DNA of 64,000 bases, taken from the NCBI RefSeq assembly GCF_017874735.1, contig NZ_JAGGLV010000011.1, forward strand, positions 1 to 64,000. The letters run 5' to 3'. Below, piece by piece: positions 8,391 to 16,708 of this stretch. Below the pieces are notes generated by a model. The model was not told the origin of the DNA. It saw only the letters and a program-made list of their open reading frames with translations, and searched no databases. The position numbers and the translations under genes are program-made. Within the stretch, counting starts at the first letter, position 1; each line of letters opens with the position of its first letter. This stretch comes from Paenibacillus silagei (GTDB taxonomy: Bacteria > Bacillota > Bacilli > Paenibacillales > Paenibacillaceae).

Positions 8391-8780
8391 CAATGTAATC
8401 GGTTTTTCGATTACATTCGGGCCACAACCTCTGCGCTCGCCCAATGGAATCGGTTTTTCGATTACATTCGGGCCACAACCTCTGCGCTCGCCCAATGTAA
8501 TCGGTTTTTCGATTACATTGGGACCACAACCTCTGCGCTTGCCCAATGGAATCGGTTTTTCGATTACATTCGGGCTACAACCTCTGCGCCCATCCAATGT
8601 AATCGGTTTTTCGATTACATTCGGACCACAACCTCTGCGCTTGCCCAATGGAATCGGTTTTTCGATTACATTCGGGCCACAACCTCTGCGCTCGCCCAAT
8701 GGAATCGGTTTTTCGATTACATTTGGACCACACTCCCACTCAGTACCGAATGTGTTCGGTTTTTCGCCTACATTCGCGTT
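8391..8780. repeat. Tandem 51-bp palindromic repeat (array B, 7 full + 1 degenerate units)
   Basis: Units start at 8391, 8442, 8493, 8544, 8595, 8646 and 8697, each exactly 51 bp, with a decayed eighth near 8748. Each holds AATGTAATCG-GTTTTT-CGATTACATT, a 10-bp inverted repeat, followed by a conserved linker (CACAACCTCTGCGC). Left arms alternate between GTAATC and GGAATC in units 1-6. The array fills the gap between the convergent nucleotidyltransferase and lasso exporter genes. Because 51 is a multiple of 3, long reading frames run through it on both strands. They lack ribosome binding sites and are judged non-coding. Confidence 0.95.
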
Positions 8781-8792
8781 TAAGGTATACCC

Positions 8793-10589
8793 TTACCCTG
8801 CCTCTTCCTGGCCCTTCAGCAATCGGCTAAACATGCCGCCCTTCTCCGAAGCCAGACCGCTGTAGACTCCCTGCTGGATGACCCGGCCCTGGTCGATGAC
8901 CAGAATCTGATCGGCTCCACGGATCGTGGACAGGCGGTGGGCGATGACGATGACCGTCACGGAAGCCTTGATCCGCTCCAGCGCCTCTTGAATCCGCTGC
9001 TCGTTCTCGGTGTCGAGCGCGCTGGTCGCCTCATCGAGTACCAGTATCGAGGGCTTGCGGATAATGGCGCGCGCCAGCACCAGGCGCTGCCGCTCCCCGC
9101 CTGACAGACGGACGCCCCGGTCGCCGAGCAGTGTATCCAGTCCGTCCGGCAGCTTGCGGACAAAGTCCGCCGAGGAAGCAAATTCCAGCGCCTCCCACAG
9201 CTCCGCTTCCTTCGCATCCGGCTTGATCATCATTAGATTATCGCGGATGGTAGCGTTATACAGGAACGGGTCCTGTGCCACATATCCGATGGACCTCCGG
9301 TAGGACAGCAGCCGCTCCCCTCTGACCGGCTGACCGTCGGCTAGAATCTCCCCGTTCTCCGGCTGCATCAGTCCCATGAGCAGATCGACGAGCGTGCTTT
9401 TGCCGGCACCTGAACGTCCGACAATCGCCGTCATCTGCCGGGCGGGAATCCGCACATTGACGTTCTGGAGCGAATATTGCGGCTCATCCGCATGATAACG
9501 GAAATCGACATTCCGGGCCTCAAGGCCTTGCTCCAGCGTCATAGGCAGCACCCGTTCTCCGGCTTGATCCGCTTCATGCTCGACAGCGGCCAGACATTCT
9601 TCCTGCAGCGATTGCAGTTGTTTGAAGGATGGCACTACTGAGGCAAGCTGCTCCAGCAGCGACTGCAGCGTCGAAAAGGTCGGCCACAACCGGGTGAAGA
9701 CGAGAATGACCAGCAGCAGATTCGGCCCTTCCACTTGCATAAACCGGAAGGATACGAAGATAAATACGGCAATCAGCAGCGTGGAAGACAGCTTATACAG
9801 GAGCTGGGAGTTAGAGCGCAGGCGCGTGTAGTCAAGCTGCTCCTGCTTCACCTCGCCGGTGAAGGCATGCAGCCATTCGAGGCGGGACTGCTCCAGATTA
9901 TTGCTTTTGATATCCTTGATTCCGTTCAACTGATCGGTAATGCCGCCCAGATACGTCTTGCCCAGCTCTGTGCTGCGGCTACCCAGCCTCTTTGCCTTAC
10001 GGATGAACCGCCGGGAGAAGATGGACAGCAGCGCCGCGCAGACGAGAACCGCGAGTGTCATCTTGGGGGACAGCCAGAAGGCAAAGGCAATCTGCACCAG
10101 GGTGAACAACAGCGACGTGAGAAACTGCAGGAACCCGCTGATACCCGCCAGGACTCTGGCCAGCTCGGTGGTCATCATATTGATCAGATCAGAGGTGCGT
10201 TTTCTCAGAAAAAAAGACCACTGCGCCCGCAGCAATGCGCTATAAACCTCAACCCGCAGCTGCCTGCCATAGGTCTGCTGAATCTCGACATTGCGGATCG
10301 CCACGAATCTTGCGATCAGATTCTGGCAGAGCACAATTAGAACATAACTGCCCAGCACCAGCAGCAGCGCTGTGGACTGCGGCAGCTCACTGATGAATCC
10401 GAGCATGGGAAGATGATAGCCCGCCGCCGCGCCGCCCAGCTGAATGCCGGCCATGCCGAGCATGGGAACCAGCAGCAGAATGGCAGAGCTCTCCAGCAGA
10501 CCGCTGATCACCATGCCAAACAGATTAAGATACAGCTTCATGCCCGACAACCGCTGAAGCTGCCGGACGTAGTAGATTATGGCTTGCAT
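8793..10589 (-). CDS. Lasso peptide ABC exporter (PadeD-like)
   Basis: A 598-aa half-transporter with an N-terminal membrane domain of about six helices and a C-terminal ATPase. The ATPase has Walker A 'VGRSGAGKSTL', signature 'LSGGERQRL', Walker B 'ILVLDEATSALD' and switch 'VIAHRLST', so both catalytic Glu and His are intact. It should homodimerise and export the mature lasso peptide, which usually also gives self-immunity. The ATG at 10589 is preceded by GAGGTGGG and lies 13 bases after the B2 stop. A frame open upstream to 10709 would overlap B2 and lacks a good site. It is the last gene of the operon and is followed by repeat array B. Confidence 0.9.
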   Translation of the reverse strand: MQAIIYYVRQLQRLSGMKLYLNLFGMVISGLLESSAILLLVPMLGMAGIQLGGAAAGYHLPMLGFISELPQSTALLLVLGSYVLIVLCQNLIARFVAIRNVEIQQTYGRQLRVEVYSALLRAQWSFFLRKRTSDLINMMTTELARVLAGISGFLQFLTSLLFTLVQIAFAFWLSPKMTLAVLVCAALLSIFSRRFIRKAKRLGSRSTELGKTYLGGITDQLNGIKDIKSNNLEQSRLEWLHAFTGEVKQEQLDYTRLRSNSQLLYKLSSTLLIAVFIFVSFRFMQVEGPNLLLVILVFTRLWPTFSTLQSLLEQLASVVPSFKQLQSLQEECLAAVEHEADQAGERVLPMTLEQGLEARNVDFRYHADEPQYSLQNVNVRIPARQMTAIVGRSGAGKSTLVDLLMGLMQPENGEILADGQPVRGERLLSYRRSIGYVAQDPFLYNATIRDNLMMIKPDAKEAELWEALEFASSADFVRKLPDGLDTLLGDRGVRLSGGERQRLVLARAIIRKPSILVLDEATSALDTENEQRIQEALERIKASVTVIVIAHRLSTIRGADQILVIDQGRVIQQGVYSGLASEKGGMFSRLLKGQEEAG

Positions 10590-10602
10590 GGACCCACCTC
10601 GA

Positions 10603-11061
10603 TTACTCGGCTTGTAACACCTTTGCGAACTTCTCCACCACCACGAAGCCCTGCATCGCATCATCCCCGGAGACATAATGGGATCCGCTGCGCAGCCAGG
10701 CGTGGGCAATCATTTGTCCCTGCTTATCGCGGGCGACCCCCATGTAGAGGGTGCTCTCAATGCCCCGCTTCTCCAGCATCTTCAGGGCGGCTACCGCCCG
10801 GACCATACAGGTGCTTTTCCAGGGAGTATAGCGGCTCATCACCCGGATTGCCTTGGTAATCTGCTGGATGCGGCGAAGATCGGAAGGCTTGGATACTGCG
10901 GGACTCTCCAGGGATTTCACCCCAAGCTGAGGGGCTGTCCTGGCAAAGGGGAACAACAGCTGGATTCGGACCAGCATCAGCCGCCATAATGTCTCGGGAA
11001 GCAGCGCAAGCAACGCCTTGTCATGCACCAGCAGAAGACGGAGCCTCCGGAGGGTCATCAT
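10603..11061 (-). CDS. Lasso peptide leader peptidase (B2, transglutaminase-like)
   Basis: A 152-aa cysteine protease of the lasso B2 family that cleaves the leader from the precursor. The Cys-His-Asp triad is visible as Cys85 in 'WKSTCMVRA', His120 in 'AHAWL' and an Asp at 133/134 in 'SGDD'. The N-terminal 70 residues form the helical region typical of stand-alone B2 proteins. It overlaps the B1 stop by 4 bp, implying translational coupling, and works with B1, which delivers the leader. Confidence 0.9.
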   Translation of the reverse strand: MMTLRRLRLLLVHDKALLALLPETLWRLMLVRIQLLFPFARTAPQLGVKSLESPAVSKPSDLRRIQQITKAIRVMSRYTPWKSTCMVRAVAALKMLEKRGIESTLYMGVARDKQGQMIAHAWLRSGSHYVSGDDAMQGFVVVEKFAKVLQAE

Positions 11062-11363
11062 GGTCCGCTAACGATGGAGACCAGATCCTCATTCAGCAGA
11101 TTCTGTACAAAATCAATAACATCCTGCTGTGCCACCTCTGCTGGCACCTCAAAGATCTCCTGCATCTTCCCGGCAATCTGCCGAATCGATACCGGTGAAG
11201 CCAGCGCTTCCCAGATCTCACCGCCAACTTCGCCGAGGTTGTAGTATTTGCCGTTCTTCACATTCAGCATGACCTTCTCGCCGTCCATATCACTTGCGAT
11301 ATTGCCTTCCCGTTGAACCAGTACCGAATCCGGCGACAGCACTTCTGTAGTATTCATATTCAT
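11058..11363 (-). CDS. Lasso peptide leader-binding protein (B1, PqqD-like RRE)
   Basis: A 101-aa RiPP recognition element. It has an N-terminal three-stranded sheet ('VMLNVKNGKYYNLGEVGGEIWEAL', with the typical Y-x-L-N/G-x-x-G pattern), then three helices. It should bind the YxxPxL segment of the precursor leader and present it to B2 and the cyclase. Its start overlaps the kinase stop (ATGA). A second ATG two codons in is an alternative start. Confidence 0.88.
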   Translation of the reverse strand: MNMNTTEVLSPDSVLVQREGNIASDMDGEKVMLNVKNGKYYNLGEVGGEIWEALASPVSIRQIAGKMQEIFEVPAEVAQQDVIDFVQNLLNEDLVSIVSGP

Positions 11364-12298
11364 AGGTTCATCTCCTTCACCTTGGGCATAATCGTCTCCA
11401 TAATCTTTTCCGTCTGCTGCGGTGCACTGAAGCCCTGCTCAGGGCGGGTTAGCCGGTACATCGGCAGCCGGTTTACGAACGAGGCCAGCAGCCCGAAGTG
11501 CCATTCTCTGACACCCATTGGGTCGACCAGCGCTTTTTGATAAGTATGATTGTATAAGGTATGAAGCCGGTCCAAGCCGCTTATCGCCTCTACGGCCACC
11601 GGCCCGTCCTGCACCACAGACAGTTCAAATATGCCGGCCAGCGGCAGCGGCTCACTCTGGAACCGGTCATGCACCGGGACGGCGAACTTGGTCTCACGCT
11701 GAAACAGCGGACGGTACGCAGACGAATTCATTCCCAAATAGTCCAGGCTCTGCTGCCACAGCTTCTGCTGCGGATAACCTGGAACAGCCAATGGATGTCC
11801 ATTATGCACCAACACGGGAATAACGTCGTCACTGACCAGGAGATGTCCCTGATCCATCAGGTAGGAGGCAAGCGTGGATTTACCCGCACCTGAACGCCCC
11901 ACCAGCGCATAGGCCTTATTGTCCAGCACAAGCGAGCTGCCGTGCAGGGCCAGTATGCCTTTTTGCATCAATACTACACCCATACAGCTGCCCAGAATGA
12001 ACAAGCGGATGCTATCCGGATCTGCGCCTGCTGCCGGAGAGACTGTAATCGTACTGCCGTTCTGTATGGAAAAAATAGCGGTGCCCTTCACCATGAACAT
12101 CACTTCATGCGCCGCGATGCCCAGATTCGGCGTAATCTTCGGTATCGCTTCCCATCGCTCCGCCAGACGGCCTTCAACTACCGACAGGCTCCCTATCCTT
12201 CCAGGGTGATCTGTACGGGGAAGTTCTGGTAGCGCGAACTCACTGAGGATTTGCAGGCCAAAAGCCTTATAACCGAGGCATTGCACTGTGCCAGCCAT
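11360..12298 (-). CDS. HPr-kinase-like lasso peptide kinase (PadeK-like)
   Basis: A 312-aa protein related to HPr kinase/phosphorylase. 'ALHGSSLVLDNKAYALVGRSGAGKST' (about 117-142) contains the conserved His and the Walker A loop, and 'LVSDDVIPV' (about 154-162) follows. In the paeninodin cluster the corresponding enzyme phosphorylates the C-terminal Ser of the precursor. The precursor here also ends in Ser, which supports the same role. The ATG at 12298 is chosen because GGAG lies 8 bases upstream; the in-frame GTG at 12307 has no room for one. The gene lies downstream of the precursor, after a stem-loop. Confidence 0.85.
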   Translation of the reverse strand: MAGTVQCLGYKAFGLQILSEFALPELPRTDHPGRIGSLSVVEGRLAERWEAIPKITPNLGIAAHEVMFMVKGTAIFSIQNGSTITVSPAAGADPDSIRLFILGSCMGVVLMQKGILALHGSSLVLDNKAYALVGRSGAGKSTLASYLMDQGHLLVSDDVIPVLVHNGHPLAVPGYPQQKLWQQSLDYLGMNSSAYRPLFQRETKFAVPVHDRFQSEPLPLAGIFELSVVQDGPVAVEAISGLDRLHTLYNHTYQKALVDPMGVREWHFGLLASFVNRLPMYRLTRPEQGFSAPQQTEKIMETIMPKVKEMNL

Positions 12299-12376
12299 AC
12301 TGCTCACTCCATCTCAGTCAATTTCACCCGTTGTCTTGCGGATGACAAGTGGAAACATTACTTCGGATAAAGGGAT

Positions 12377-12417
12377 AGCCCTGATCCCCCTCCAGCAAGC
12401 TAAGAGGGATTAGGGCT
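12377..12417 (-). promoter_or_regulatory. Intra-operon stem-loop after the precursor gene
   Basis: AGCCCTAATCCCTCT pairs with a near-perfect complement 11 bases away (15-bp stem with G-T wobbles). It lies between the lasso precursor stop and the kinase start. No T-run follows on the minus strand, so it is more likely an mRNA-stabilising or processing element, or a leaky attenuator that raises precursor output, than a full terminator. Confidence 0.6.
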
Positions 12418-12436
12418 GAGCGGTAATGCAGGAAGA

Positions 12437-12562
12437 CTAGGAGTGACTAACGATTTCATCTGGATCGGCTTGGAACGCATCGGCAATGGATACCCCCGGG
12501 CCAGCCATAGTCATTTTCACATCCAACACTTCCAATGCAGGCTTGCTGTATTCCTTTTTCAT
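12437..12562 (-). CDS. Lasso peptide precursor (paeninodin-like, A)
   Basis: A 41-residue precursor. The leader is residues 1-19 (MKKEYSKPALEVLDVKMTM) with the YxxPxL recognition motif (Tyr5, Pro8, Leu10) and the conserved Thr at position -2. The core is residues 20-41: AGPGVSIAD followed by the tail AFQADPDEIVSHS. It should form an isopeptide ring between Ala1 and Asp9, with a 13-residue tail ending in Ser. From memory, paeninodin has ring AGPGTSTPD and tail AFQPDPDEDVHYDS, so this is a close but distinct member, one residue shorter. AAGGGGGTG lies 6 bases before the ATG. It sits between the cyclase and kinase genes. Confidence 0.93.
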   Translation of the reverse strand: MKKEYSKPALEVLDVKMTMAGPGVSIADAFQADPDEIVSHS

Positions 12563-12590
12563 CTTGTCACCCCCTTTCAAGAAACGTCCT

Positions 12591-14516
12591 TCAGGAGAGC
12601 CGCTTCAAAAAGCGGTAAAACACCAGTCCTCTTGTAAGAAGGCGGAAATCCGTGTTAAAGATTAATAATGGTTCGGGCTCACTACCCAGCCGGTCCAAGC
12701 ATCCGGCGAGCCCGGGACGATTCAGATAAGACGAAGTACGGGGATCTTGCAGCATCTCCCTCAGCTCCTGCTGGAACCTCTGCCATTCGGGCAGCATACG
12801 TGTAATGCCGTCCGCCCCCTGGATACCGCGCCGGGTCTGGTTAAGCCTGACCTTATCCGGCAGCCGCCCTTCCATCGCCCGGCGGATGAGCGAGCGGTCC
12901 ATTCCGTTCTGGACGTATTGCTCCTCAGGCACGGACATACAGAAGTTGATGACACGCAGGTCATTCGTCGCATCCCGGTCCCATACCTTATACTTCAACG
13001 ATAGCTTGGTAGCCGCCGTTCCGTTCACATTCCAGACATGCGGCTGGCGGAAATGCTCTCTGCGGATATCGTACACGGTCTGAGAAGCAGGCGACTGGTC
13101 CAGCTCCTTCATTCGCTCCTGCACTCCGGTCCGCCGGGCAAATTCAGGGTGGATCAGCTCCGGCGGAGCCTCCTGCCTCCCGTCCATCAGCTGGCCTAGA
13201 GCGGGGAACACCTTGCGCCCGGCTATTTTCAGCATTCTTTTGCGGCTTACTCCCATCGAATGGCTGTACAGCTTATTCTCCCGGTAAAAGCGGAACCAGC
13301 GGAATTCACGCAGCAGCTTCGCCTGGTAATCCAGCGCCGGTCCCCAGGAGATACTCCAGTTGCCCCGTTGTCCGCTGAGCAGCACTCCGGCATTCTTCAT
13401 GCCAGCTTGTTCATATATGCCCCTCAGCCAGTAAGAATTCTCTATGAATTTGTAGGGCATCTCCATAATATCGAGCCATTCGTCGATTTCGCCATAAGAG
13501 CTTCGGTCAGGAAAATTGTAAAAGCTAGGCTCAATGTTCCCGACATAGTCGATGGTCTCCTGAATATATGGACGCTCATCGGTCACCCGCTGGCCCAGCT
13601 TGAACCCTGTAAAGTGATCCAAAGGATACGAGCTGAAGGTGTGGAGCGGCTTGCCCGTGCGGCGAAGCTCCTGTGCCGCGAAGCTCACCACCGCCCCTGA
13701 GTCCAGTCCGCCGCTTAAGTTCGCACCAGCTTCAAGGTGGGTACGCAGCCGGTCCCGGACTGCACGCCCGAACACCTCACGGAACGCTTCCTCATACTCG
13801 CCATTGCTGCGCAGCCGGAGTGGGGACGGAGTCTGGAAGGTGTAATACCTGGAGAATGTAATCCCCTTCGGGCTTACTGTCATTGAATGCGCCGGGGGCA
13901 GCTGCTCCACACCCTGATAGACCGTGGAGAACATATCCGCGACATCCATCCGGCCCTGGCCCGCCAGATATTCCGAGATCCAGCCTTCATGCAGCACGCG
14001 TTCTCCATCCATTAGCGTGAGTAGCGGATGAATCACGGTACAGAAGGAGAACTGTCTGCCTGAGCGGTGGAAGTACAGCGTCCGGCTCCCCGAGAAATCC
14101 CTCGCTCCAAACAGCGTCTGCCTGCCGGCATCCCAGATCATGAAGGCAAAATCTCCGACCAGATGCACCGGAGCCTGATCCCCCCATTTCTCATAGGCCA
14201 GAAGAATCAGCAGGCTGTCCGGCATCGACTCCTGATCCTCCCGGACAACCTGAAGTTGTCCAAAGAGCTCGCTGCGGTTATCAATGATGGCATCCGCTAC
14301 GATCGCCAGCTTCCGCTGCGGATCATAATAGGGAAGCACCTCGCCCCGGGACTGCGGGGTAATCCACTGTGCGTGGCACCCGAGGAACAGCCCCTCCGTA
14401 TTCCAGCCCCGGGCATCATCCGCCGGATAACGCTGCAGCTCCTGCATCAGGCGCGGGCCGAGCTCCGGGTCCAGCGGCCCATGCTGCATAGAATAGATCC
14501 CGGCGATTGCACTCAT
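12591..14516 (-). CDS. Lasso cyclase (C, asparagine synthetase-like)
   Basis: A 641-aa ATP-dependent macrolactam synthetase. The N-terminal third has the glutamine-amidotransferase fold, but the start is MSAIAGIYS. The catalytic Cys2 of true asparagine synthetases is missing, as expected for lasso cyclases that do not use glutamine. The C-terminal domain has the PP-loop 'LSGGLDSGAVVS' (about 266-277). It adenylates Asp9 of the core and closes the ring on Ala1. GGAGGTAACCC precedes the ATG. It is the first gene of the operon, ahead of the precursor. Confidence 0.92.
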   Translation of the reverse strand: MSAIAGIYSMQHGPLDPELGPRLMQELQRYPADDARGWNTEGLFLGCHAQWITPQSRGEVLPYYDPQRKLAIVADAIIDNRSELFGQLQVVREDQESMPDSLLILLAYEKWGDQAPVHLVGDFAFMIWDAGRQTLFGARDFSGSRTLYFHRSGRQFSFCTVIHPLLTLMDGERVLHEGWISEYLAGQGRMDVADMFSTVYQGVEQLPPAHSMTVSPKGITFSRYYTFQTPSPLRLRSNGEYEEAFREVFGRAVRDRLRTHLEAGANLSGGLDSGAVVSFAAQELRRTGKPLHTFSSYPLDHFTGFKLGQRVTDERPYIQETIDYVGNIEPSFYNFPDRSSYGEIDEWLDIMEMPYKFIENSYWLRGIYEQAGMKNAGVLLSGQRGNWSISWGPALDYQAKLLREFRWFRFYRENKLYSHSMGVSRKRMLKIAGRKVFPALGQLMDGRQEAPPELIHPEFARRTGVQERMKELDQSPASQTVYDIRREHFRQPHVWNVNGTAATKLSLKYKVWDRDATNDLRVINFCMSVPEEQYVQNGMDRSLIRRAMEGRLPDKVRLNQTRRGIQGADGITRMLPEWQRFQQELREMLQDPRTSSYLNRPGLAGCLDRLGSEPEPLLIFNTDFRLLTRGLVFYRFLKRLS

Positions 14517-14778
14517 GGGTTACCTCCAGCTGTCTATAATTTCGCTACCGTTTCAGTACTAGGTTCATTACAACAGGTTCTTAATAGTGAACACTTCTTA
14601 TTACCTAAGATAACGTTCTTGCCATTAAATGTGAATAGTACCAGAGAGTACTTTTAGGTATCCTTTAGCGTATTGACTTTAGTTAAAATCTATGGTATTA
14701 AAACCCTGAAATATGACCTATGGTATATAATGGCTTATACTGTAGGGGCAACAAATATATGATACGGAGTGATAAGCC

Positions 14779-15654
14779 TTGCAAGAATTGAAGTTTGTCA
14801 GGGATTACAAAGACATAACACCGCTGCGGAACAGCTTTTTCGAGCTGGCAAAAGATACGTTCGAGCTAGAGCTGGAGCGCTGGTATGAGGAGGGCTGCTG
14901 GACGGATAAGTATGTCCCTTATTCTTATGCGGAGGGAGACCGGATCGTGGCGAATGTCTCGGTGAATTTAATAGAGCTAACCATTAATGGAGTGAAGTCC
15001 CCTGCTGTGCAGATCGGGACGGTGATGACTCATCCTGACTATAGAGGACGCGGCCTGTCTGCACGGTTGATGGACAAGGTACTGGAGGAGTATGGGCAAG
15101 CGTGTGAATTCATGTATCTTTTTGCCAATGAGTCAGTCTTGGAGTTCTATCCTAAGTTCGGCTTCCACCCGGTGGAAGAGCAGATCTTCTCCATGGCCTG
15201 CCCCGGGGGCACTGCCGGATCTGCGGCAATCCGCAAGCTGGATCTAGACGACCCGCGTGATCTGAGCCTGGTCTCCACCCTTGGAGCGCAGCGGGTACCG
15301 GTATCCGAGCGTCTTGGCGTCAACAGCGCCCATGGACTGCTGATGTTCTACTGCCTGAACGTGTTCAGCGATCAGCTCTACTACCTGGAGGACGAGAATC
15401 TCATTGCCATCTATCAGCAGGAGAATGGGCAGCTTGAGCTCTTCGATCTGATCAGCACACAGCCCGTCTCCTGCCGCGACATCGCCCTGAAGCTTGCGGA
15501 CAGCGATACGGAGACGATCGTCTTCCACTTCACCCCGGATGAACCCGGCCTGGAGCTGTCAGGCAGCAGACATTCAGAGGGCCTATTTGTCCGGACTCAG
15601 GGCGGGCAGCAATATCCTGCTAACGTTAAGCATCCGGCTACTTCCATCGCCTAG
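14779..15654 (+). CDS. GNAT family N-acetyltransferase with C-terminal extension
   Basis: A 291-aa protein. The acetyl-CoA motif is 'IGTVMTHPDYRGRGLSARLMDKVL' (about 80-103) and 'EFYPKFGFHPVEE' (about 122-134) is motif B. The last 140 residues form a second domain, as in Eis-like acetyltransferases, but shorter. The start is TTG with GGAGTGA 6-8 bases upstream. A TATAAT (14726-14731) lies upstream with a poor -35. It is divergent from the lasso cyclase. The substrate is unknown. Confidence 0.82.
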   Translation: MQELKFVRDYKDITPLRNSFFELAKDTFELELERWYEEGCWTDKYVPYSYAEGDRIVANVSVNLIELTINGVKSPAVQIGTVMTHPDYRGRGLSARLMDKVLEEYGQACEFMYLFANESVLEFYPKFGFHPVEEQIFSMACPGGTAGSAAIRKLDLDDPRDLSLVSTLGAQRVPVSERLGVNSAHGLLMFYCLNVFSDQLYYLEDENLIAIYQQENGQLELFDLISTQPVSCRDIALKLADSDTETIVFHFTPDEPGLELSGSRHSEGLFVRTQGGQQYPANVKHPATSIA

Positions 15655-15658
15655 TGAA

Positions 15659-15995
15659 GCATCAGATTGCAATATGTGAGAACAGCTTAACTAAGTCGCT
15701 TGTTGAAGGTTTGCCATGCCCCGATGAAGGTACAAGTGGTATGCTTAATTGCAATTCGTACAACTAAATCGTCTGATGTGCCGCCATATCTCCGTTTAGC
15801 TGTATTTCCTACAACTAAAATGCCCTCTGCACCGGGTTCTCACCCATTCAGGCGGATTTAGTTGTACAGACTACAGTTAAGAGAGGAATTCTTTCTTTTC
15901 CACTGTTTTTAAGTGTACAGAATACAACTATCACCGAATGTTCGCTTCGGAAAGAACGATAGTCCATACATTACCGCATCTATGGAATAAATTCA
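15659..15995. repeat. Intergenic palindrome array, copy A1
   Basis: Four imperfect 21-bp palindromes of form TA(G/A)NTG-N9-CANNTA are centred at 15756, 15807, 15869 and 15920 (spacing 51, 62, 51). The copy at 35350-35686 matches over the whole length, including flanks (CATCAGAT at the left, TTACCGC and TATGGAAT at the right). It fills the gap between the convergent GNAT and YgjP genes. No open frame or ribosome binding site is seen. Confidence 0.9.
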
Positions 15996-16018
15996 TTTCT
16001 TTCAATATGTCACATAGG

Positions 16019-16684
16019 TCACAGCGTCATGAACTGCCCCTGCCGGGCCAGGTACGCTTCCTTCTCCTTATAGTCCGGCATGATACTGCCCAGGCGCCGC
16101 CAGAAGGAACGGTCATGATTCATATGCAGCAGATGACACAGCTCATGAATGATGACATAGTCAATCACTTCAGGCGGCGCCATGGCCAGGCGGTAATTGA
16201 ACGTCAGCTTGCCGTCAAAGCTGCAGCTCCCCCACTTGGTCCGCGACTCCACAATCTCCACACTCTTCGGCTTCACTCTGAGCTGCGTCTGGTAGGGCTT
16301 GATGCGCTCTGCGATGATTTTCTTCAGACTGGCCGTATAGAATTTCTTCAGCGCAAGCTTCAGCTCCTCCGCATCCGCCTGCCGGTCCCCAATCAGCTCA
16401 TGCAGCGCATATTCCTTCCCCAAGTACAAGAAGGCTTCTTCGTCGCCCTCATAAGCCTTAACCCTCGGCACCTGCCGGGCTGCCGCATTGCTGCGCAGCT
16501 TCTCCAGAATCTTCGGGCCTAGACTTGCTACCGCACCGAGGATCGCCTCTTCACTCGTTCCCTTGGGCGCCTTAACGGTAATGAGGTCCGAGCCGTCCAC
16601 CGTTACGGATAGCTTCTTGCGCTTGGCATACTGGACATGTAACGTAACCATCTGATCTTCTAGTTGAATCTGCATAGCCACCAT
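16019..16684 (-). CDS. YgjP-like (WLM/SprT-type) zinc metallopeptidase
   Basis: A 221-aa protein of the YgjP/DUF45 family. The zinc site is 'VIIHELCHLLHMNH' (HExxH near residue 179, with the third ligand His a few residues on). 'VESRTKWGSCS' upstream is the family signature. The N-terminal half is a beta-rich domain. The target is unknown. The ribosome binding site for the first ATG is weak, and an ATG three codons in (MQIQLEDQ) is possible. It starts 24 bp after the glycosyltransferase stop, so the two may be co-transcribed. Confidence 0.87.
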   Translation of the reverse strand: MVAMQIQLEDQMVTLHVQYAKRKKLSVTVDGSDLITVKAPKGTSEEAILGAVASLGPKILEKLRSNAAARQVPRVKAYEGDEEAFLYLGKEYALHELIGDRQADAEELKLALKKFYTASLKKIIAERIKPYQTQLRVKPKSVEIVESRTKWGSCSFDGKLTFNYRLAMAPPEVIDYVIIHELCHLLHMNHDRSFWRRLGSIMPDYKEKEAYLARQGQFMTL

Positions 16685-16708
16685 CGTTTCTGTAATTTCT
16701 AATACACA

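Noticed and set aside
8391..8780. CRISPR array
   Set aside because: The repeats are regular, but the segments between palindromes are also repeated, not unique spacers, and no cas gene is present.
8361..8865. Long open frames on both strands with repeated NRFFDYI or GCGPNVIEKPI-like peptides
   Set aside because: They exist only because the 51-bp unit is divisible by 3. There is no ribosome binding site, several frames are open at once, and the neighbouring palindrome family has a 62-bp step incompatible with coding.
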